This document shows, piece by piece, positions 33,494 to 43,362 of a stretch of DNA of 64,000 nucleotides. Origin of the DNA: Gottfriedia acidiceleris (lineage in GTDB: Bacteria > Bacillota > Bacilli > Bacillales > Bacillaceae_G); contig NZ_NESS01000001.1 of NCBI RefSeq assembly GCF_002128425.1, positions 372,001 to 436,000 of the forward strand, read 5' to 3'. The number at the start of each line of letters is the position of its first letter. Within the stretch, counting starts at the first letter, position 1. A program made the translations under genes and the position numbers. The notes below the pieces were generated by a model. The model made no database searches. It was not told the DNA's origin and saw nothing but the letters and a program-made list of their open reading frames with translations.

Positions 33494-35044
33494 TTAATGC
33501 GAAGAAATACCAGATACACCATGGCCCGTATTAGACTTCACGAGAATTTCATCAAATTTAGCTTCATTTTCTTTCTTTCTAGAAAGAATTGTACCTAAAT
33601 AAGCAGCTATGAATCCTAATGGAATTGATATAATGCCTGGATTTGTTAAATTTATTAATGGATCTCCAACAAAGATCGCTTTTCCTTCAATTGGGCTCCA
33701 AATATTTGGACTAATTGCCACTAGAATGATTGCAGATATTAATCCAGTTAGCATACCGGTAATGGCGCCAGTCGTATTAAAACGCTTCCAATAGATTGTA
33801 AATAGTATAACTGGTAAGTTCGCACTTGCAGCAACTGCAAATGCTAATGATACTAAAAATGCAACATTTAATGTTTGTGCAAATATTGCAAGTAAGATAG
33901 AGATTAAAGCAACTCCAATCGAGGCATATCTAGCCATTGAAACTTGTTCTTTTTCAGTTGCTTTACCTTGTTTTAAGATTTCATTGTAAAAATCATGTGC
34001 AAAGGCAGATGCAGCAGTTAATACTAGACCAGCTACTACTGCGAGTATAGTTGCAAAAGCTACAGCTGAAACAAAAGCAAATAAAAAGTTACCACCTAAT
34101 ACTTCAGCTAAAAGTGGAGCTGCCATATTTCCTGCTGGATTTGCCTTAATAATCTCAGAATTTCCAACAAATGCAGCTGCTCCAAATCCAAGGAAAATTG
34201 TCATGATATAAAATGCTCCGATTAACCAAGTTGCATAAACGACTGATTTTCGTGCCGTTTTCGCATCTCGCACTGTAAAGAAACGAACGAGTATATGGGG
34301 TAATCCGGCAGTTCCAAGAACGAGTGCTAAATTAAGCGAAATTGTATCTAATCCATTTGTATATTTTACACCTGGATTTAAAAACGTTTCCTTTAAAGGA
34401 GTTGCAGTTCTCATTTGGCTAAACATTTCATTAATATTGAAATTAAATTTAGCAAATACAATGATTGAAATGACTAATGTACCAAGCATCAGAAGTATTG
34501 CCTTTACGATTTGTACCCAACTAGTAGCCCTCATACCTCCAAATATTACATAAACAGTCATTAATATTCCTACTATTAAAACAGCAGTCGTATAATTAAT
34601 TCCTAGCAATAATTTAATCAGTGCACCAGCACCAACTAATTGTGCAATCATATAAAAGATCGAGATCGTCATTGTGTTTAACGCTGCTATCCCTCTTACT
34701 TTTCTTTGATCAAATCGTGCAGCAATCATATCTGCTAACGTGTATTTTCCAAGATTTCGTAAAGGCTCAGCTACTAAATATAAGACAACTAAATATGCAA
34801 CTAAAAATCCAATACTATAGAAAAATCCATCGAATCCAGTTAAAGCGATGGCACCTGCAATTCCTAAAAAGGACGCTGCTGACATATAGTCACCTGCAAT
34901 TGCAAAACCATTTTGCCATCCAGTCAATCCACCACCTGCTGTATAAAAATCTTTCGCATCCTTCGTTTTTTTAGAAGCGTAATATGTAATAACTAGCGTT
35001 CCTAGTACGATAATTAAAAATAATGTAAATGCCGTCGTATTCAA
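33494..35044 (-). CDS. sodium:solute symporter, acetate permease type (ActP/YwcA-like)
   Basis: A 516-residue membrane protein with about 13 helices of the sodium:solute symporter (LeuT-fold) family. GGGLTGWQNGFAIAGDYMSAASFLG near residue 36 is the sodium-site region of ActP-type acetate/pyruvate permeases. GLPHILVRFFTVRDAKTARKS near 243 is another family block. It starts with TTG overlapping the TGA of the DUF485 gene (TTGA), with GGAGGGGAGG upstream. The yjcH-actP style pairing supports short-chain acid uptake; the substrate is inferred. Confidence 0.9.
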   Translation of the reverse strand: MNTTAFTLFLIIVLGTLVITYYASKKTKDAKDFYTAGGGLTGWQNGFAIAGDYMSAASFLGIAGAIALTGFDGFFYSIGFLVAYLVVLYLVAEPLRNLGKYTLADMIAARFDQRKVRGIAALNTMTISIFYMIAQLVGAGALIKLLLGINYTTAVLIVGILMTVYVIFGGMRATSWVQIVKAILLMLGTLVISIIVFAKFNFNINEMFSQMRTATPLKETFLNPGVKYTNGLDTISLNLALVLGTAGLPHILVRFFTVRDAKTARKSVVYATWLIGAFYIMTIFLGFGAAAFVGNSEIIKANPAGNMAAPLLAEVLGGNFLFAFVSAVAFATILAVVAGLVLTAASAFAHDFYNEILKQGKATEKEQVSMARYASIGVALISILLAIFAQTLNVAFLVSLAFAVAASANLPVILFTIYWKRFNTTGAITGMLTGLISAIILVAISPNIWSPIEGKAIFVGDPLINLTNPGIISIPLGFIAAYLGTILSRKKENEAKFDEILVKSNTGHGVSGISSH

Positions 35045-35385
35045 ATTTCCTCCCCTCCTTTATTTAACTGCTCCAATACTCCATCTGCCATTTTGTCAAA
35101 GGATTCGGCTTTTTTACTGTAAATCATACATAATACCCATGTCATAACAAATTGAGCGAATGCAAACAACCAAGCCCATGTGACCTCTCCAATTGCTTTT
35201 GTATTAAGTACTTTAGAATAAGAAGTCATCAAAGGTAATGCAATGTAAAAACAAAAAAAGAATAAAGACATTGGTAAAATAAACTTTCTTTTTGCTTTCA
35301 ATAACTGTTTAAACTCATGAGATTTTGCAACTTCCGAGTATGTGCTCTGACTTATACTCGTACTAGAATTTTGGTCCAAATCCAT
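35041..35385 (-). CDS. DUF485 small membrane protein (YjcH/YwcB-like)
   Basis: A 114-residue protein with two membrane helices (about 38-58 and 70-92), preceded by SHEFKQLLKAKRKFILPMSLFFFCFYIALPL, the DUF485 signature. DUF485 genes almost always precede actP-type symporter genes and are co-transcribed with them, as here, where the next gene overlaps by four bases. AGGGAGAG precedes the ATG. Confidence 0.88.
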   Translation of the reverse strand: MDLDQNSSTSISQSTYSEVAKSHEFKQLLKAKRKFILPMSLFFFCFYIALPLMTSYSKVLNTKAIGEVTWAWLFAFAQFVMTWVLCMIYSKKAESFDKMADGVLEQLNKGGEEI

Positions 35386-35664
35386 CTAGTTCTCTCCCTT
35401 CAAGTTTTTATTTCTAGAAAAAAATGAAGATATTATTTCAAATAAAATGAAAGAATATTCAGAAACTAAGATAATTTTATTTCATTTTGATACACTTTAA
35501 TAAATGTTTTCGATAGACAAGAATTAACAAGTTCTAATTTTTAATGTTTTTTTTGTAGAATTTGAATACGAGATGAAGTTGAAATACAAAAAATATACGC
35601 TGAGTTACAAATCTAAAACATATTTAGACAAATTCAAGATAAATCAATGACTTTTTTTGTCATT
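35386..35664. other. intergenic region upstream of the symporter operon
   Basis: This AT-rich stretch must carry the promoter of the DUF485-symporter operon, but I could not single out a convincing -35/-10 pair. TGTTTTCGATAGACA near 35505-35520 resembles a catabolite-responsive element but has one base too many. Confidence 0.35.
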
Positions 35665-35670
35665 AAAAAA

Positions 35671-35703
35671 ATCCCTCTTTTCAAATGAAAAGTAGGGATT
35701 TTT
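35671..35703 (-). terminator. terminator of the arginine-type ABC operon
   Basis: ATCCCT 35671-35676 and AGGGAT 35694-35699, with inner TTTTC/GAAAA, form a stem flanked by A on one side and T on the other. Confidence 0.8.
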
Positions 35704-35726
35704 CACATTATAAGTGATTAAATGGC

Positions 35727-36449
35727 TTATAAAACTTTCTCAAGGAATAACTTTGCGCGGTCAGTTTTTGGTTTTGTAAATAATTCGATTGGAGTTGCAT
35801 CTTCAACTAGATTTCCTTCGTCTAAGAATAGGATTCGATCTGCAACTTCCTTCGCAAAACCCATTTCATGTGTAACGATGACCATTGTCATACCTGTATG
35901 AGCTAATGATTTCATTACTTCAAGTACTTCTTTTACCATCTCCGGATCTAATGCTGATGTTGGCTCATCAAATAACATTACTTTTGGTTCCATTGCAAGT
36001 GCTCTTGCAATAGCTACACGTTGTTTTTGACCACCTGACAGCTTAGGAGGGTAGACGTTTGCTTTTTCAAGAAGTCCAACTTTTTCAAGAAGTGCCTTTG
36101 CGTTTTCTTCTGCTTTGGCTTTACTCATACCTTTTACGTTAATTGGAGCATACGTAATATTTTCTAGAACTGTCATATGTGGGAACAAGTGAAAATGTTG
36201 GAATACCATACCTACATCTTCACGGATTTTCATTATATTACATTTAGGATTAGTTACTTCAATATCGTCCATCCAAATTTCACCATATGAAGGAGTTTCT
36301 AATAAATTCATACAACGTAAAAATGTAGATTTACCAGAACCAGATGGGCCGATTACAGCTACAACAGATCCTTGCTCAATTGTAGTTGTTATTCCTTTTA
36401 ATACATGAACATTTCCAAAGCTTTTATTTAAATCAGTAATTTTAATCAT
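35727..36449 (-). CDS. artM: polar amino acid ABC transporter ATPase (ArtM/GlnQ type)
   Basis: A 240-residue ATPase. Walker A is GPSGSGKST near residue 31, the Q-loop [17 protein letters not shown] near 80, the signature [15 protein letters not shown] near 133, Walker [15 protein letters not shown] near 155 and the switch His in IVTHEMGFA near 189. This is the polar amino acid uptake type. The ATG at 36449 overlaps the permease stop by eight bases; the TTG seven codons earlier covers the SD AAAGGAG. The neighbouring permease, binding protein and ArgR box point to arginine or related basic amino acids. Confidence 0.88.
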   Translation of the reverse strand: MIKITDLNKSFGNVHVLKGITTTIEQGSVVAVIGPSGSGKSTFLRCMNLLETPSYGEIWMDDIEVTNPKCNIMKIREDVGMVFQHFHLFPHMTVLENITYAPINVKGMSKAKAEENAKALLEKVGLLEKANVYPPKLSGGQKQRVAIARALAMEPKVMLFDEPTSALDPEMVKEVLEVMKSLAHTGMTMVIVTHEMGFAKEVADRILFLDEGNLVEDATPIELFTKPKTDRAKLFLEKVL

Positions 36450-37101
36450 TTGTACGCATTCTCCTTTCAACAGATTTACCTAGAAGTGACAGTAACATAA
36501 TGATAATGTAATAGATTGCAGCTACAAAGATAAGTGGCTCCATAAATGAGTACGTCTCTCCACCTACTAAGAATGCTCTTCTCATTAAATCAGATGCACC
36601 AATTACTGTTACCATTGCTGATTCCTTCGTTAAAGTAATAAATTCATTCATCAATGCTGGTAAAATATTTTTAAATGCTTGAGGTAAAATAATTTTTGAC
36701 ATCATTTTACGGTAAGGGATTCCTAAAGCTGAAGCAGCTTCTTGTTGTCCTTTATCAACTGCTAATATACCTGCTCGGATAATTTCTGATACATAAGCTC
36801 CTGAATTCAATCCAAAAGCTAATACCGCTGCTGGAAACTTCTCGATATCGAAACCAATTAATTGTGGTAGACCATAATAAATAATCATTAATTGCAAAAC
36901 CATCGGTGTTCCACGAAAAATTGATGTATAAAAATCTGCTATTACAACTAACCATTTTGCACGGCTAATTTTCATTAGTGCAAGTAATATTGCTAAAACA
37001 AGACCTAATAAAATTGAACAGACAACTACAAGTAGTGTTAATTTTAATCCGGCCAATATATATGGAATTGAAGGAACAATTTGAGTAAAATCTAATTTCA
37101 T
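36442..37101 (-). CDS. artQ: polar amino acid ABC transporter permease (ArtQ type)
   Basis: A 219-residue membrane protein with five to six helices. The His/Glu/Gln/Arg permease N-terminal segment is [22 protein letters not shown]. The EAA loop, [25 protein letters not shown] near residues 118-142, contacts the ATPase. AAAGGAG precedes the ATG. It is cotranscribed with the ATPase gene, which it overlaps, and lies downstream of the aminotransferase gene. Confidence 0.88.
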   Translation of the reverse strand: MKLDFTQIVPSIPYILAGLKLTLLVVVCSILLGLVLAILLALMKISRAKWLVVIADFYTSIFRGTPMVLQLMIIYYGLPQLIGFDIEKFPAAVLAFGLNSGAYVSEIIRAGILAVDKGQQEAASALGIPYRKMMSKIILPQAFKNILPALMNEFITLTKESAMVTVIGASDLMRRAFLVGGETYSFMEPLIFVAAIYYIIIMLLSLLGKSVERRMRTND

Positions 37102-37180
37102 ATTGTAGTACTCCTTTACTATTTGACTTTTAAATTACAAAGTTTATTCGACAAAGTCTGTTTAGTTAAAGAGCACTGGT

Positions 37181-38521
37181 TTAGAAACCAATGCCCTTTG
37201 TTTCATATAATTCATATCCAATGGATTTTTCATATTCAGTTAATGCTTCATCTAAGATTGCTAACCCATCATCAATTTGACTCTTTGTTACAGTTAATGG
37301 TGGAATCATTCTAATTACTTCACTGTTGTTTCCACAGAAGTAGAATAAAACACCTTTTTCTAAAGCAAGATCAAGAATTTTAAATAATCCATCACCGTTC
37401 GGTTCTTTTGTAGCTGGATTAATGATTTCAATGCCGATCATTAAACCAATTGAGCGAATACTTCCAATTACCGGATGCTTTTCTTTTAATCCATTTAGTT
37501 TTTCTACTGCGTAAGCTCCAACTTCTTTCGTATTTTCTAAGAGCTTTTCTTCTTTAATAATTTCTAAAACAGCCAGTGCAGCTGAACAAGCTATTGGATT
37601 TCCACCGAATGTTGTTCCGTGACTACCTAGTGGCCACTGTTTCATTAGTTCATTTGATGCTACAGTCGCACTTAAAGGAATACCATTTGCAATACCTTTC
37701 GCAATTGCCATGATATCTGGCGTTACATCAAAAGTATGTGCAGCAAACCAATCCCCTGTACGTCCAAATCCTGTTTGAACTTCGTCAAAAATTAATAAAA
37801 TATTATTTTCATCACAGATTTCTCGTATTTTCTTTAACCATGCTTTAGGTGGTACTATATATCCACCTTCACCTAGAACTGGTTCTACAATAACTGCAGC
37901 TACTTCTTCTGGAGTTACTTGATGATTAAATAATCGTTTAAAATCTTTTTCTAATTGCCCTACTACATATTGTTCTTCATCATAACCTTCTGGGCATTCT
38001 GAAACATTTGCATAAGGTATTTGATAAGAGCCTGATGGTTGTAAAAATTTTCGATACTTACTTTTGGATGTCGTAACACTTAGAGCCCCCATAGAACGGC
38101 CATGGAAACAACCAATAAATGAAACAATATATGGACGTTTAGTAGCATGTTTAGCTAGCTTAATAGCACCCTCAATCGCTTCAGTTCCACTATTACCAAA
38201 AAAGAAAGTATCTAAGTTACCAGGAAGAATTTCAGCCAACTGATCTGCTAGCTTTAAAATCGATTCGTAAATAATAACCCCCGACGGACCATGAGCTAAA
38301 GAATCAGCGCCATCTTTAATTGCCTGTACTACTTTCGGATGACGATGTCCAACATTAGTCGTAGCAATGCCAGATGTAAAGTCTAAATACTCTTTACCAT
38401 CTACTCCATAGTAGTAACAGCCTTCTTCTTTTACTACCGGTAAGTTAGGATGATCCTTTGCCATGCTTGGTGCAAGACGTAAAGGCATTTTTTCTAATAA
38501 GTGACTCCAATCTTTCTCCAT
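37181..38521 (-). CDS. class III aminotransferase (GABA/ornithine-type)
   Basis: A PLP enzyme of about 446 residues from the class III (subgroup II) family. [19 protein letters not shown] near 110 binds the cofactor phosphate, [15 protein letters not shown] near 245 holds the PLP Asp, and the PLP Lys lies in [15 protein letters not shown] near 272. [13 protein letters not shown] is the second-subunit loop. Relatives act on 4-aminobutyrate, ornithine or acetylornithine. Its place between the binding protein and permease genes of an arginine-type importer suggests catabolism of the imported amino acid or a derivative. ATG at 38521 with GGAGG eight bases upstream. Confidence 0.88.
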   Translation of the reverse strand: MEKDWSHLLEKMPLRLAPSMAKDHPNLPVVKEEGCYYYGVDGKEYLDFTSGIATTNVGHRHPKVVQAIKDGADSLAHGPSGVIIYESILKLADQLAEILPGNLDTFFFGNSGTEAIEGAIKLAKHATKRPYIVSFIGCFHGRSMGALSVTTSKSKYRKFLQPSGSYQIPYANVSECPEGYDEEQYVVGQLEKDFKRLFNHQVTPEEVAAVIVEPVLGEGGYIVPPKAWLKKIREICDENNILLIFDEVQTGFGRTGDWFAAHTFDVTPDIMAIAKGIANGIPLSATVASNELMKQWPLGSHGTTFGGNPIACSAALAVLEIIKEEKLLENTKEVGAYAVEKLNGLKEKHPVIGSIRSIGLMIGIEIINPATKEPNGDGLFKILDLALEKGVLFYFCGNNSEVIRMIPPLTVTKSQIDDGLAILDEALTEYEKSIGYELYETKGIGF

Positions 38522-38623
38522 CAATAATTCCTCCCCTGATTACAACAACCTTATCATTTTCTTTATCTTCTGCCATACCTAGCTTTATCATTTAATCTAT
38601 TAAACTCTTATCTTAAACATTTG

Positions 38624-39379
38624 TTACTTCAATTCACCGAACCATTTTTTAATTAATTTATCAACAGTTCCATCTTCCTTTAATTCAGTAAGTGCTTTAT
38701 CAAATTTAGGTGTTAATTTACTTCCTTTTGGAAGAGCTACTGCTGAACCAGATTGTTCGAAGAAATCTTTAATTAATAATCCTTGCATTTCTGGTAATTT
38801 ATTTAGATAACCACTTGCTACAGATTGCTCGATAACAACAGCATCAAATCTTCCAGCTTTTAATTCTTCTACCATTTCAGGAATACGATTACGGTTTTCA
38901 ACTTTAAATCCAACCTTTTTAGAAACTTCAATAGCTTTTGTTTCTTGAATTGAACCAGCTTGTACACCGATTGTTTTACCTTTTAAATCTTCAACACTTT
39001 TAATGTTTGAATCTTTATTTACAACTATTTCATTTTGATCTGTGAAATATGGTTCAGTGAAATCTGCATTTTTCGCACGCTCAGGTGTCTTTTTCATACC
39101 TGCCATTATAAAATCTACTTTATCTGCATTCATTGCAGTAATTAATGAGTTAAAATCAATGTCTTTTACTTTAACAGTGTATCCAGTTTTTTTACCAAGC
39201 GCTTTAGCTAAATCGACATCAAATCCGACTATTTTGTCATTTTTTGTATCAATAAATTCATAAGGCTTATAATCCGCACTTGTTCCTAAAATTAAGGTTT
39301 TATCATCTGACTTGTTACAAGCAGATAACATTCCAATTGATAATGCTGATGCAGCTAATACTCCGACTATTTTTTTCAT
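38624..39379 (-). CDS. artP: basic amino acid-binding lipoprotein (ArtP type)
   Basis: A 251-residue lipoprotein with lipobox MLSAC (cysteine at about 21). The family 3 solute-binding fold begins TLILGTSADYKPYEFIDTKNDKIVGFDVDLAKAL. NADFTEPYFTDQNEIVV and KTIGVQAGSIQE carry the ligand-binding segments. It is the first gene of the operon, behind an ArgR box. The similarity to B. subtilis ArtP and the ArgR site argue for arginine as ligand. Confidence 0.87.
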   Translation of the reverse strand: MKKIVGVLAASALSIGMLSACNKSDDKTLILGTSADYKPYEFIDTKNDKIVGFDVDLAKALGKKTGYTVKVKDIDFNSLITAMNADKVDFIMAGMKKTPERAKNADFTEPYFTDQNEIVVNKDSNIKSVEDLKGKTIGVQAGSIQETKAIEVSKKVGFKVENRNRIPEMVEELKAGRFDAVVIEQSVASGYLNKLPEMQGLLIKDFFEQSGSAVALPKGSKLTPKFDKALTELKEDGTVDKLIKKWFGELK

Positions 39380-39467
39380 TAATGCTTCCCCCTTAAATTT
39401 TTGAAAAATTCTAACTTATTATTTCTATTATCTTTTTAAGTATTCTATTAAACAACTATTTTTTTTG

Positions 39468-39485
39468 AATGAATAATTATTCTAC
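39468..39485. promoter_or_regulatory. ArgR/AhrC operator (ARG box)
   Basis: AATGAATAATTATTCTAC contains the perfect palindrome GAATAATTATTC (39471-39482). This is the ARG-box core recognised by ArgR/AhrC. It lies just downstream of the -10 of the art promoter, where binding would block transcription. argR is present at 62639-63091. Confidence 0.75.
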
Positions 39486-39492
39486 AAAATGA

Positions 39493-39520
39493 ATTTTAAC
39501 ACATACTAATAAATATGCAA
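39493..39520 (-). promoter_or_regulatory. putative sigma-A promoter of the art operon
   Basis: On the minus strand, TTGCAT (39520-39515) and TAAAAT (39498-39493) are 16 bases apart, with an extended TGT before the -10. The ARG box begins about eight bases downstream. Confidence 0.6.
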
Positions 39521-39834
39521 CTATATTTTTCAGTATTTCGACAAAAAAATTTGATATTCCTTAACTTTACAAGGATATTATAAAAAAAATTTTTTTATTA
39601 AAATTCATTATAATTATATATTTATTCAAACAAGTGAATAAGAGTATTGTTATTTAACTTTTCAAATCTTTCAAAAAGTTTTCGACAAATCTCGCAAATC
39701 ACTACATTTTTCACTACCAAACATATAAATTCCCCTAAATTTAATCGTTTTCATACTTATTCATAAAAAAAATACCATTTTAGAAATGATATTTTTGTAT
39801 AAATGACTACAATATTCATTTATAAATTATTTTA
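39521..39834. other. AT-rich intergenic region
   Basis: No gene or RNA is supported between the art promoter and the NUDIX gene apart from a terminator hairpin (39768-39780 with 39784-39796, AAAAATACCATTT / AAATGATATTTTT) for the NUDIX gene. Confidence 0.45.
39768..39796 (-). terminator. terminator of the NUDIX gene
   Basis: An AT-rich stem of 13 positions with one mismatch and a TAG loop. T-rich sequence follows on the minus strand. Confidence 0.6.
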
Positions 39835-40326
39835 TTATACTAAAACTTCCTCTTTGATTACTACATTAACAACCGATTTTTCCTTATAATAAAAGGAATA
39901 ATGATGATTTTGATCGTTTTTTAATAGTATAGGAAGAAAATAAGGAATACACTCTCCTACTCCTTGATTGTTTTCATCTATTACCCAATCAATTTTTTTC
40001 CAATCTAAAATCCCTTCATTTGTTTTTAACGGTGTATCATATTTTAAGCTACTAGAAACCTCAGCTAGAAATACATACATACCCCCGAAATCCACATCTT
40101 CTTCATGCCAAGTCACTTTACCTTTATAAGTTATATCTTTCAACTCAATTTGTATTCCTGTTTCTTCTGCAATCTCTCTTTGCACTGATCTTTCGATTGT
40201 TTCTCCTTTTTCTATTTTTCCACCAACACCATTCCAAATTCCCATTGTAGGTGCATTTATACGATTTAACATTAATAGTTCATCATTTCGTTTGATAAAG
40301 CATAAAGTATATTTCACAATTCCCAC
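39835..40326 (-). CDS. NUDIX hydrolase (MutT-like)
   Basis: A 163-residue NUDIX protein. The NUDIX box GGKIEKGETIERSVQREIAEETGI near residues 34-57 has all the metal-binding Glu residues. The family cleaves nucleoside diphosphates linked to other groups, and this subgroup is often annotated as 8-oxo-dGTP diphosphatase. The GTG at 40326 has AAAGG very close (three bases); another GTG three codons later is possible. It is monocistronic. Confidence 0.82.
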   Translation of the reverse strand: MGIVKYTLCFIKRNDELLMLNRINAPTMGIWNGVGGKIEKGETIERSVQREIAEETGIQIELKDITYKGKVTWHEEDVDFGGMYVFLAEVSSSLKYDTPLKTNEGILDWKKIDWVIDENNQGVGECIPYFLPILLKNDQNHHYSFYYKEKSVVNVVIKEEVLV

Positions 40327-40471
40327 TTACCTTTCAAACAGATTAGTAAATTTTATTTCTATTAATTATGGCATAATTTGCTATTAATTTGTTTACAAAA
40401 CAACTTTACTAATTATTTAGAATATTTTAAAATTTAGTTAATATATTAGTACAACAAAGGAGAGGTGTGTT

Positions 40472-40666
40472 GTGGATCAATCAAATATTATCGATATAAA
40501 CCAATATAGAAAATTAAAAAAACATAAATTAGAATCCTTCGCTTTTCGAGTAAAATATGATGAAGCAGCATATAAAGATGCATTAATGTTACTAATTTTC
40601 ACATGCGCTTTAGCTGCATTATCTTTCTTTTTTATATTTTATTTCATATACATGGTAGTTAATTAA
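40472..40666 (+). CDS. small membrane protein, unknown
   Basis: A 64-residue protein. A soluble head with IDINQYRKLKKHKLE, a motif seen in several small Bacillus proteins, is followed by one membrane helix (about 38-62). The GTG start has AAAGGAGAGG upstream. Function unknown. Confidence 0.6.
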   Translation: MDQSNIIDINQYRKLKKHKLESFAFRVKYDEAAYKDALMLLIFTCALAALSFFFIFYFIYMVVN

Positions 40667-40712
40667 AACGCTTCATATTAAAATAAGTTTACATAATATT
40701 ATTATGCACAAA

Positions 40713-40761
40713 AAAAGTACAAAAATTTATGGAATTCCCCCCCATAATTTTTTGTACTTTT
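40713..40761. terminator. bidirectional terminator
   Basis: A 20-bp stem with one mismatch pairs 40713-40732 (starting AAAAGTACAAAAA) with 40742-40761 (ending TTTTGTACTTTT). It is shared by the small membrane protein gene and brxB. Confidence 0.85.
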
Positions 40762-40766
40762 TTTAT

Positions 40767-41204
40767 TTAAATTTCTTCACAATATTGATCGAAGTAATTT
40801 TGAAGTTTTTGAATTACTTGCATTGGGTCATGTCCTTCTATTTCATGACGCTCAATCATCGCAACTAGTTCACCGTCTTTTAAAAGTGCAAATGACGGAG
40901 AAGAAGGTGCTTTACCAGTAAAATATTCACGAGCTTTCGCAGTAGCTTCTTTATCTTGCCCTGCAAACACAGTTACTAATTGGTCAGGTCTTGCATCATA
41001 GTGCACTGAATGTGCTGCTGCAGGACGAGCAATACCGCCAGCACAACCACATACTGAGTTTACCATTACAAGTGTAGTGCCTTTCTTTTCTAATGCTTGC
41101 TCAACTTCCTCTGGTGTTTTTAACTCTGCATAACCAGCCGCTACGATCTCTTGACGTGCAGTATGGACAACATCATTCATAAAAAAATTAAAATTCATAT
41201 TCAT
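40767..41204 (-). CDS. brxB: bacilliredoxin (YqiW/BrxB family)
   Basis: A 145-residue thioredoxin-fold protein with the bacilliredoxin CGC motif in [17 protein letters not shown] near residue 53. Bacilliredoxins remove bacillithiol from oxidised protein cysteines in Firmicutes. The gene order beside the art and bkd genes matches B. subtilis yqiW (BrxB). AAGGAG lies eight bases before the ATG. It is monocistronic. Confidence 0.9.
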   Translation of the reverse strand: MNMNFNFFMNDVVHTARQEIVAAGYAELKTPEEVEQALEKKGTTLVMVNSVCGCAGGIARPAAAHSVHYDARPDQLVTVFAGQDKEATAKAREYFTGKAPSSPSFALLKDGELVAMIERHEIEGHDPMQVIQKLQNYFDQYCEEI

Positions 41205-41314
41205 TTCATCTACTCCTTACATGCTTTTTTTCATCTTACCAATATAGCGGCTAATAATTCAAGCTTTTGAACCTGCTAGTTTTATTATTTCAAATTAATC
41301 CTTTATTGTCTTAA

Positions 41315-41626
41315 TTATTCATTCACTAACTCTACAATTACATTTGGTAAATGGGCTAAAGTAGATATGGCATATTGGTAATCTTCATTTAACTCTTCAA
41401 CAACTCTTATGACGGTTACAAATGGATTTTTTATGACAAACTGATCAATCTTTTCCACATCTCCTGCAATAAATAAAACTTTAGCATCAATTTTATTTTT
41501 TAATCCGATTGAATGTAATGTGGATAATACATTTTTCATTAGCTCTTCTTCTTGCTCGCTAGCACCTTCTAATATTATACAGTCCCAACTTAATAACTTA
41601 AGCTGATCAAAAAGAAGTTCGTCCAT
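41315..41626 (-). CDS. small soluble protein, unknown
   Basis: A protein of 103 residues, MDELLFDQLKLLSWDCIILE onward, with alternating beta and alpha segments (AKVLFIAGDVEKIDQFVIKNPFVTVIRVVEEL). It has no known motif or membrane helix. The ATG at 41626 follows GGAGG by seven bases; a longer start 19 codons upstream would overlap that SD. It may form an operon with the downstream brxB gene, but over 100 bases separate them. Confidence 0.6.
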   Translation of the reverse strand: MDELLFDQLKLLSWDCIILEGASEQEEELMKNVLSTLHSIGLKNKIDAKVLFIAGDVEKIDQFVIKNPFVTVIRVVEELNEDYQYAISTLAHLPNVIVELVNE

Positions 41627-41717
41627 ATCTCTCCCTCCATATCGCTTGTTTATACAAATATATGAGGGAATGAACGAAAGCATACTTTTTTAGTATGAAA
41701 TGAAAAAACTCTAATAG

Positions 41718-41966
41718 TTACGCTTCGCCAATACCGAACGCCAATATTAAAAAGTAAAAGAAAACAAAAGTGATAATATTTAAAAAAGCACCAAGAATGA
41801 TATTTGTTATTTTTTTTGAAAGGAATGCAAATATTACCCCTGTTATTGATAAGATGCTGAAAAATAAAAGGAATATACCCAGGTAATTAGTGTGTTCATG
41901 GATAAAAAGAGATATAACTATACTGATACCAACCATCATCAAAGAAAGCCAACCATATTTATTCAA
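41718..41966 (-). CDS. small three-helix membrane protein, unknown
   Basis: An 82-residue protein with hydrophobic helices at about residues 5-22, 27-49 and 54-78. It starts with TTG, with GGGGGAG five bases upstream. I do not recognise the family. It lies downstream of the MFS gene, separated from it by that gene's terminator. Confidence 0.55.
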   Translation of the reverse strand: MNKYGWLSLMMVGISIVISLFIHEHTNYLGIFLLFFSILSITGVIFAFLSKKITNIILGAFLNIITFVFFYFLILAFGIGEA

Positions 41967-42090
41967 TGAAACTCCCCCATCCTGCTATTATTCTTCTTAT
42001 ATTAAATGTATCACATATTGAATGGTAATAAATGGAAAAATAGGAATTAATATATATTGCTTTAAAGCTTTTAATATTAGTAGAAACAAA

Positions 42091-42116
42091 AAAGAACGCT
42101 TTAAAAGCGTTCTTTT
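42091..42116 (-). terminator. terminator of the MFS gene
   Basis: AAAGAACGCTTT 42091-42102 pairs with AAAGCGTTCTTT (42104-42115). The stem overlaps the end of the gene. Confidence 0.8.
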
Positions 42117-43362
42117 AAGAATTAACAGTTAATTTTGTATCCGTTTTAACCTCGACTTCTTTTCTTTTTTGAAAAAGTCTATTTACAAAATACATCAATG
42201 GAAAACTTACAAAAGCGATTGCACTAATAATAACAAATCCACGACCACCATTTTCATATCCGAAGTAAGCTAATAAACTTCCTCCAAGCGCAGGACCGAA
42301 AACAAAACCGAGTTTTGAAAATCCCATTGCCCCAAAATAAGTTCCCTTTAATTCTTCAGGAGCAAGCTGATCGACAAATACATCTGTAAATGTAAATGCA
42401 AATATTTCTCCTACAGTTAACACAATCATTACGATTGCTAATAAGTAAAAATTAGTAAATAAACCAAATCCAGCAACAGCTAAACTAACAATCACATTTC
42501 CAATCATCATTGAGACAGTAGGTGAAAAATTTTTCATTCTACTTACAATTGGAAATTGAAGTATTACGACAGTAACAGCATTAATTGTTGTTAAATACGC
42601 ATACAGTTTAACTCCATTATGAAACTGTGGTGCATTTGCAAAGTATTGAGACATTGTTGAAAAGCTTTGTGAATAACCAAGACCATAAAAGCAGATTGTT
42701 AGAATCGTTAGAGCAAAGACGATATCCTTTTTTAAAATTGAAAACGACGCCTTCATCGAAACTTTGTTAGTTGAAGCAGGCTTTCCTTCTCCAATTTTAT
42801 ACTTTGATAACATAAATAATAATGTTAAACCATAAAAAAAGTACACAATTCCAGATAATACAAATGGTAATGTGCTTTTAGAACTTCCTAGATATAAACC
42901 AACTAAAGGACCTACTGCAACTCCAACATTAATAGCAGCATATCGCAAATTAAAGACTAACAGTTTTGATTTTTCGTCGGTTAAATCAGAAAGTAATGCT
43001 CTTGAAGAAGGTTCGAAAAATGATGAGCAAATATTTAAGATCGAGTTCAGCACGAAAAACCAGGCGAATGAATTTCCTAGTCCAAAACCAACTAATGTAA
43101 TAGACCATAAGAAAATACTCGATAATAAAATAGTTTTCCTTCCAATACGATCAGAAAGACTTCCTCCTATAAAGCTGAAGAACACTCCTAAAAAAGATGA
43201 AACCGTTAACATAATCCCAACCATTGCAGGTGAGATATGTTTAACTGAAGTTAAATAAATAGCTAAAAACGGCATACTTACTGTGCTAGCAAATCTAACG
43301 AATAAAGTTCCAATAACGATATTCCAAGCAACAGGATGTACGGCAGATAAATTTTTAAACAT
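42115..43362 (-). CDS. MFS transporter (multidrug-type)
   Basis: A 415-residue, 12-helix major facilitator. The loop 2-3 motif GGSLSDRIGRKT near residue 65 is the MFS signature, and RYAAINVGVAVGPLVGLYLG near 140 is the drug:H+ antiporter-type motif C region. It sits where bmr lies in the B. subtilis order but does not look like Bmr. Substrate unknown. AGGGGGGA precedes the ATG. Confidence 0.85.
   Translation of the reverse strand: MFKNLSAVHPVAWNIVIGTLFVRFASTVSMPFLAIYLTSVKHISPAMVGIMLTVSSFLGVFFSFIGGSLSDRIGRKTILLSSIFLWSITLVGFGLGNSFAWFFVLNSILNICSSFFEPSSRALLSDLTDEKSKLLVFNLRYAAINVGVAVGPLVGLYLGSSKSTLPFVLSGIVYFFYGLTLLFMLSKYKIGEGKPASTNKVSMKASFSILKKDIVFALTILTICFYGLGYSQSFSTMSQYFANAPQFHNGVKLYAYLTTINAVTVVILQFPIVSRMKNFSPTVSMMIGNVIVSLAVAGFGLFTNFYLLAIVMIVLTVGEIFAFTFTDVFVDQLAPEELKGTYFGAMGFSKLGFVFGPALGGSLLAYFGYENGGRGFVIISAIAFVSFPLMYFVNRLFQKRKEVEVKTDTKLTVNS

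Noticed and set aside
35505-35520. CcpA cre-like site TGTTTTCGATAGACA upstream of the acetate-type symporter
   Set aside because: The dyad is one base longer than the cre consensus, and central spacing is strict, so I do not call it.
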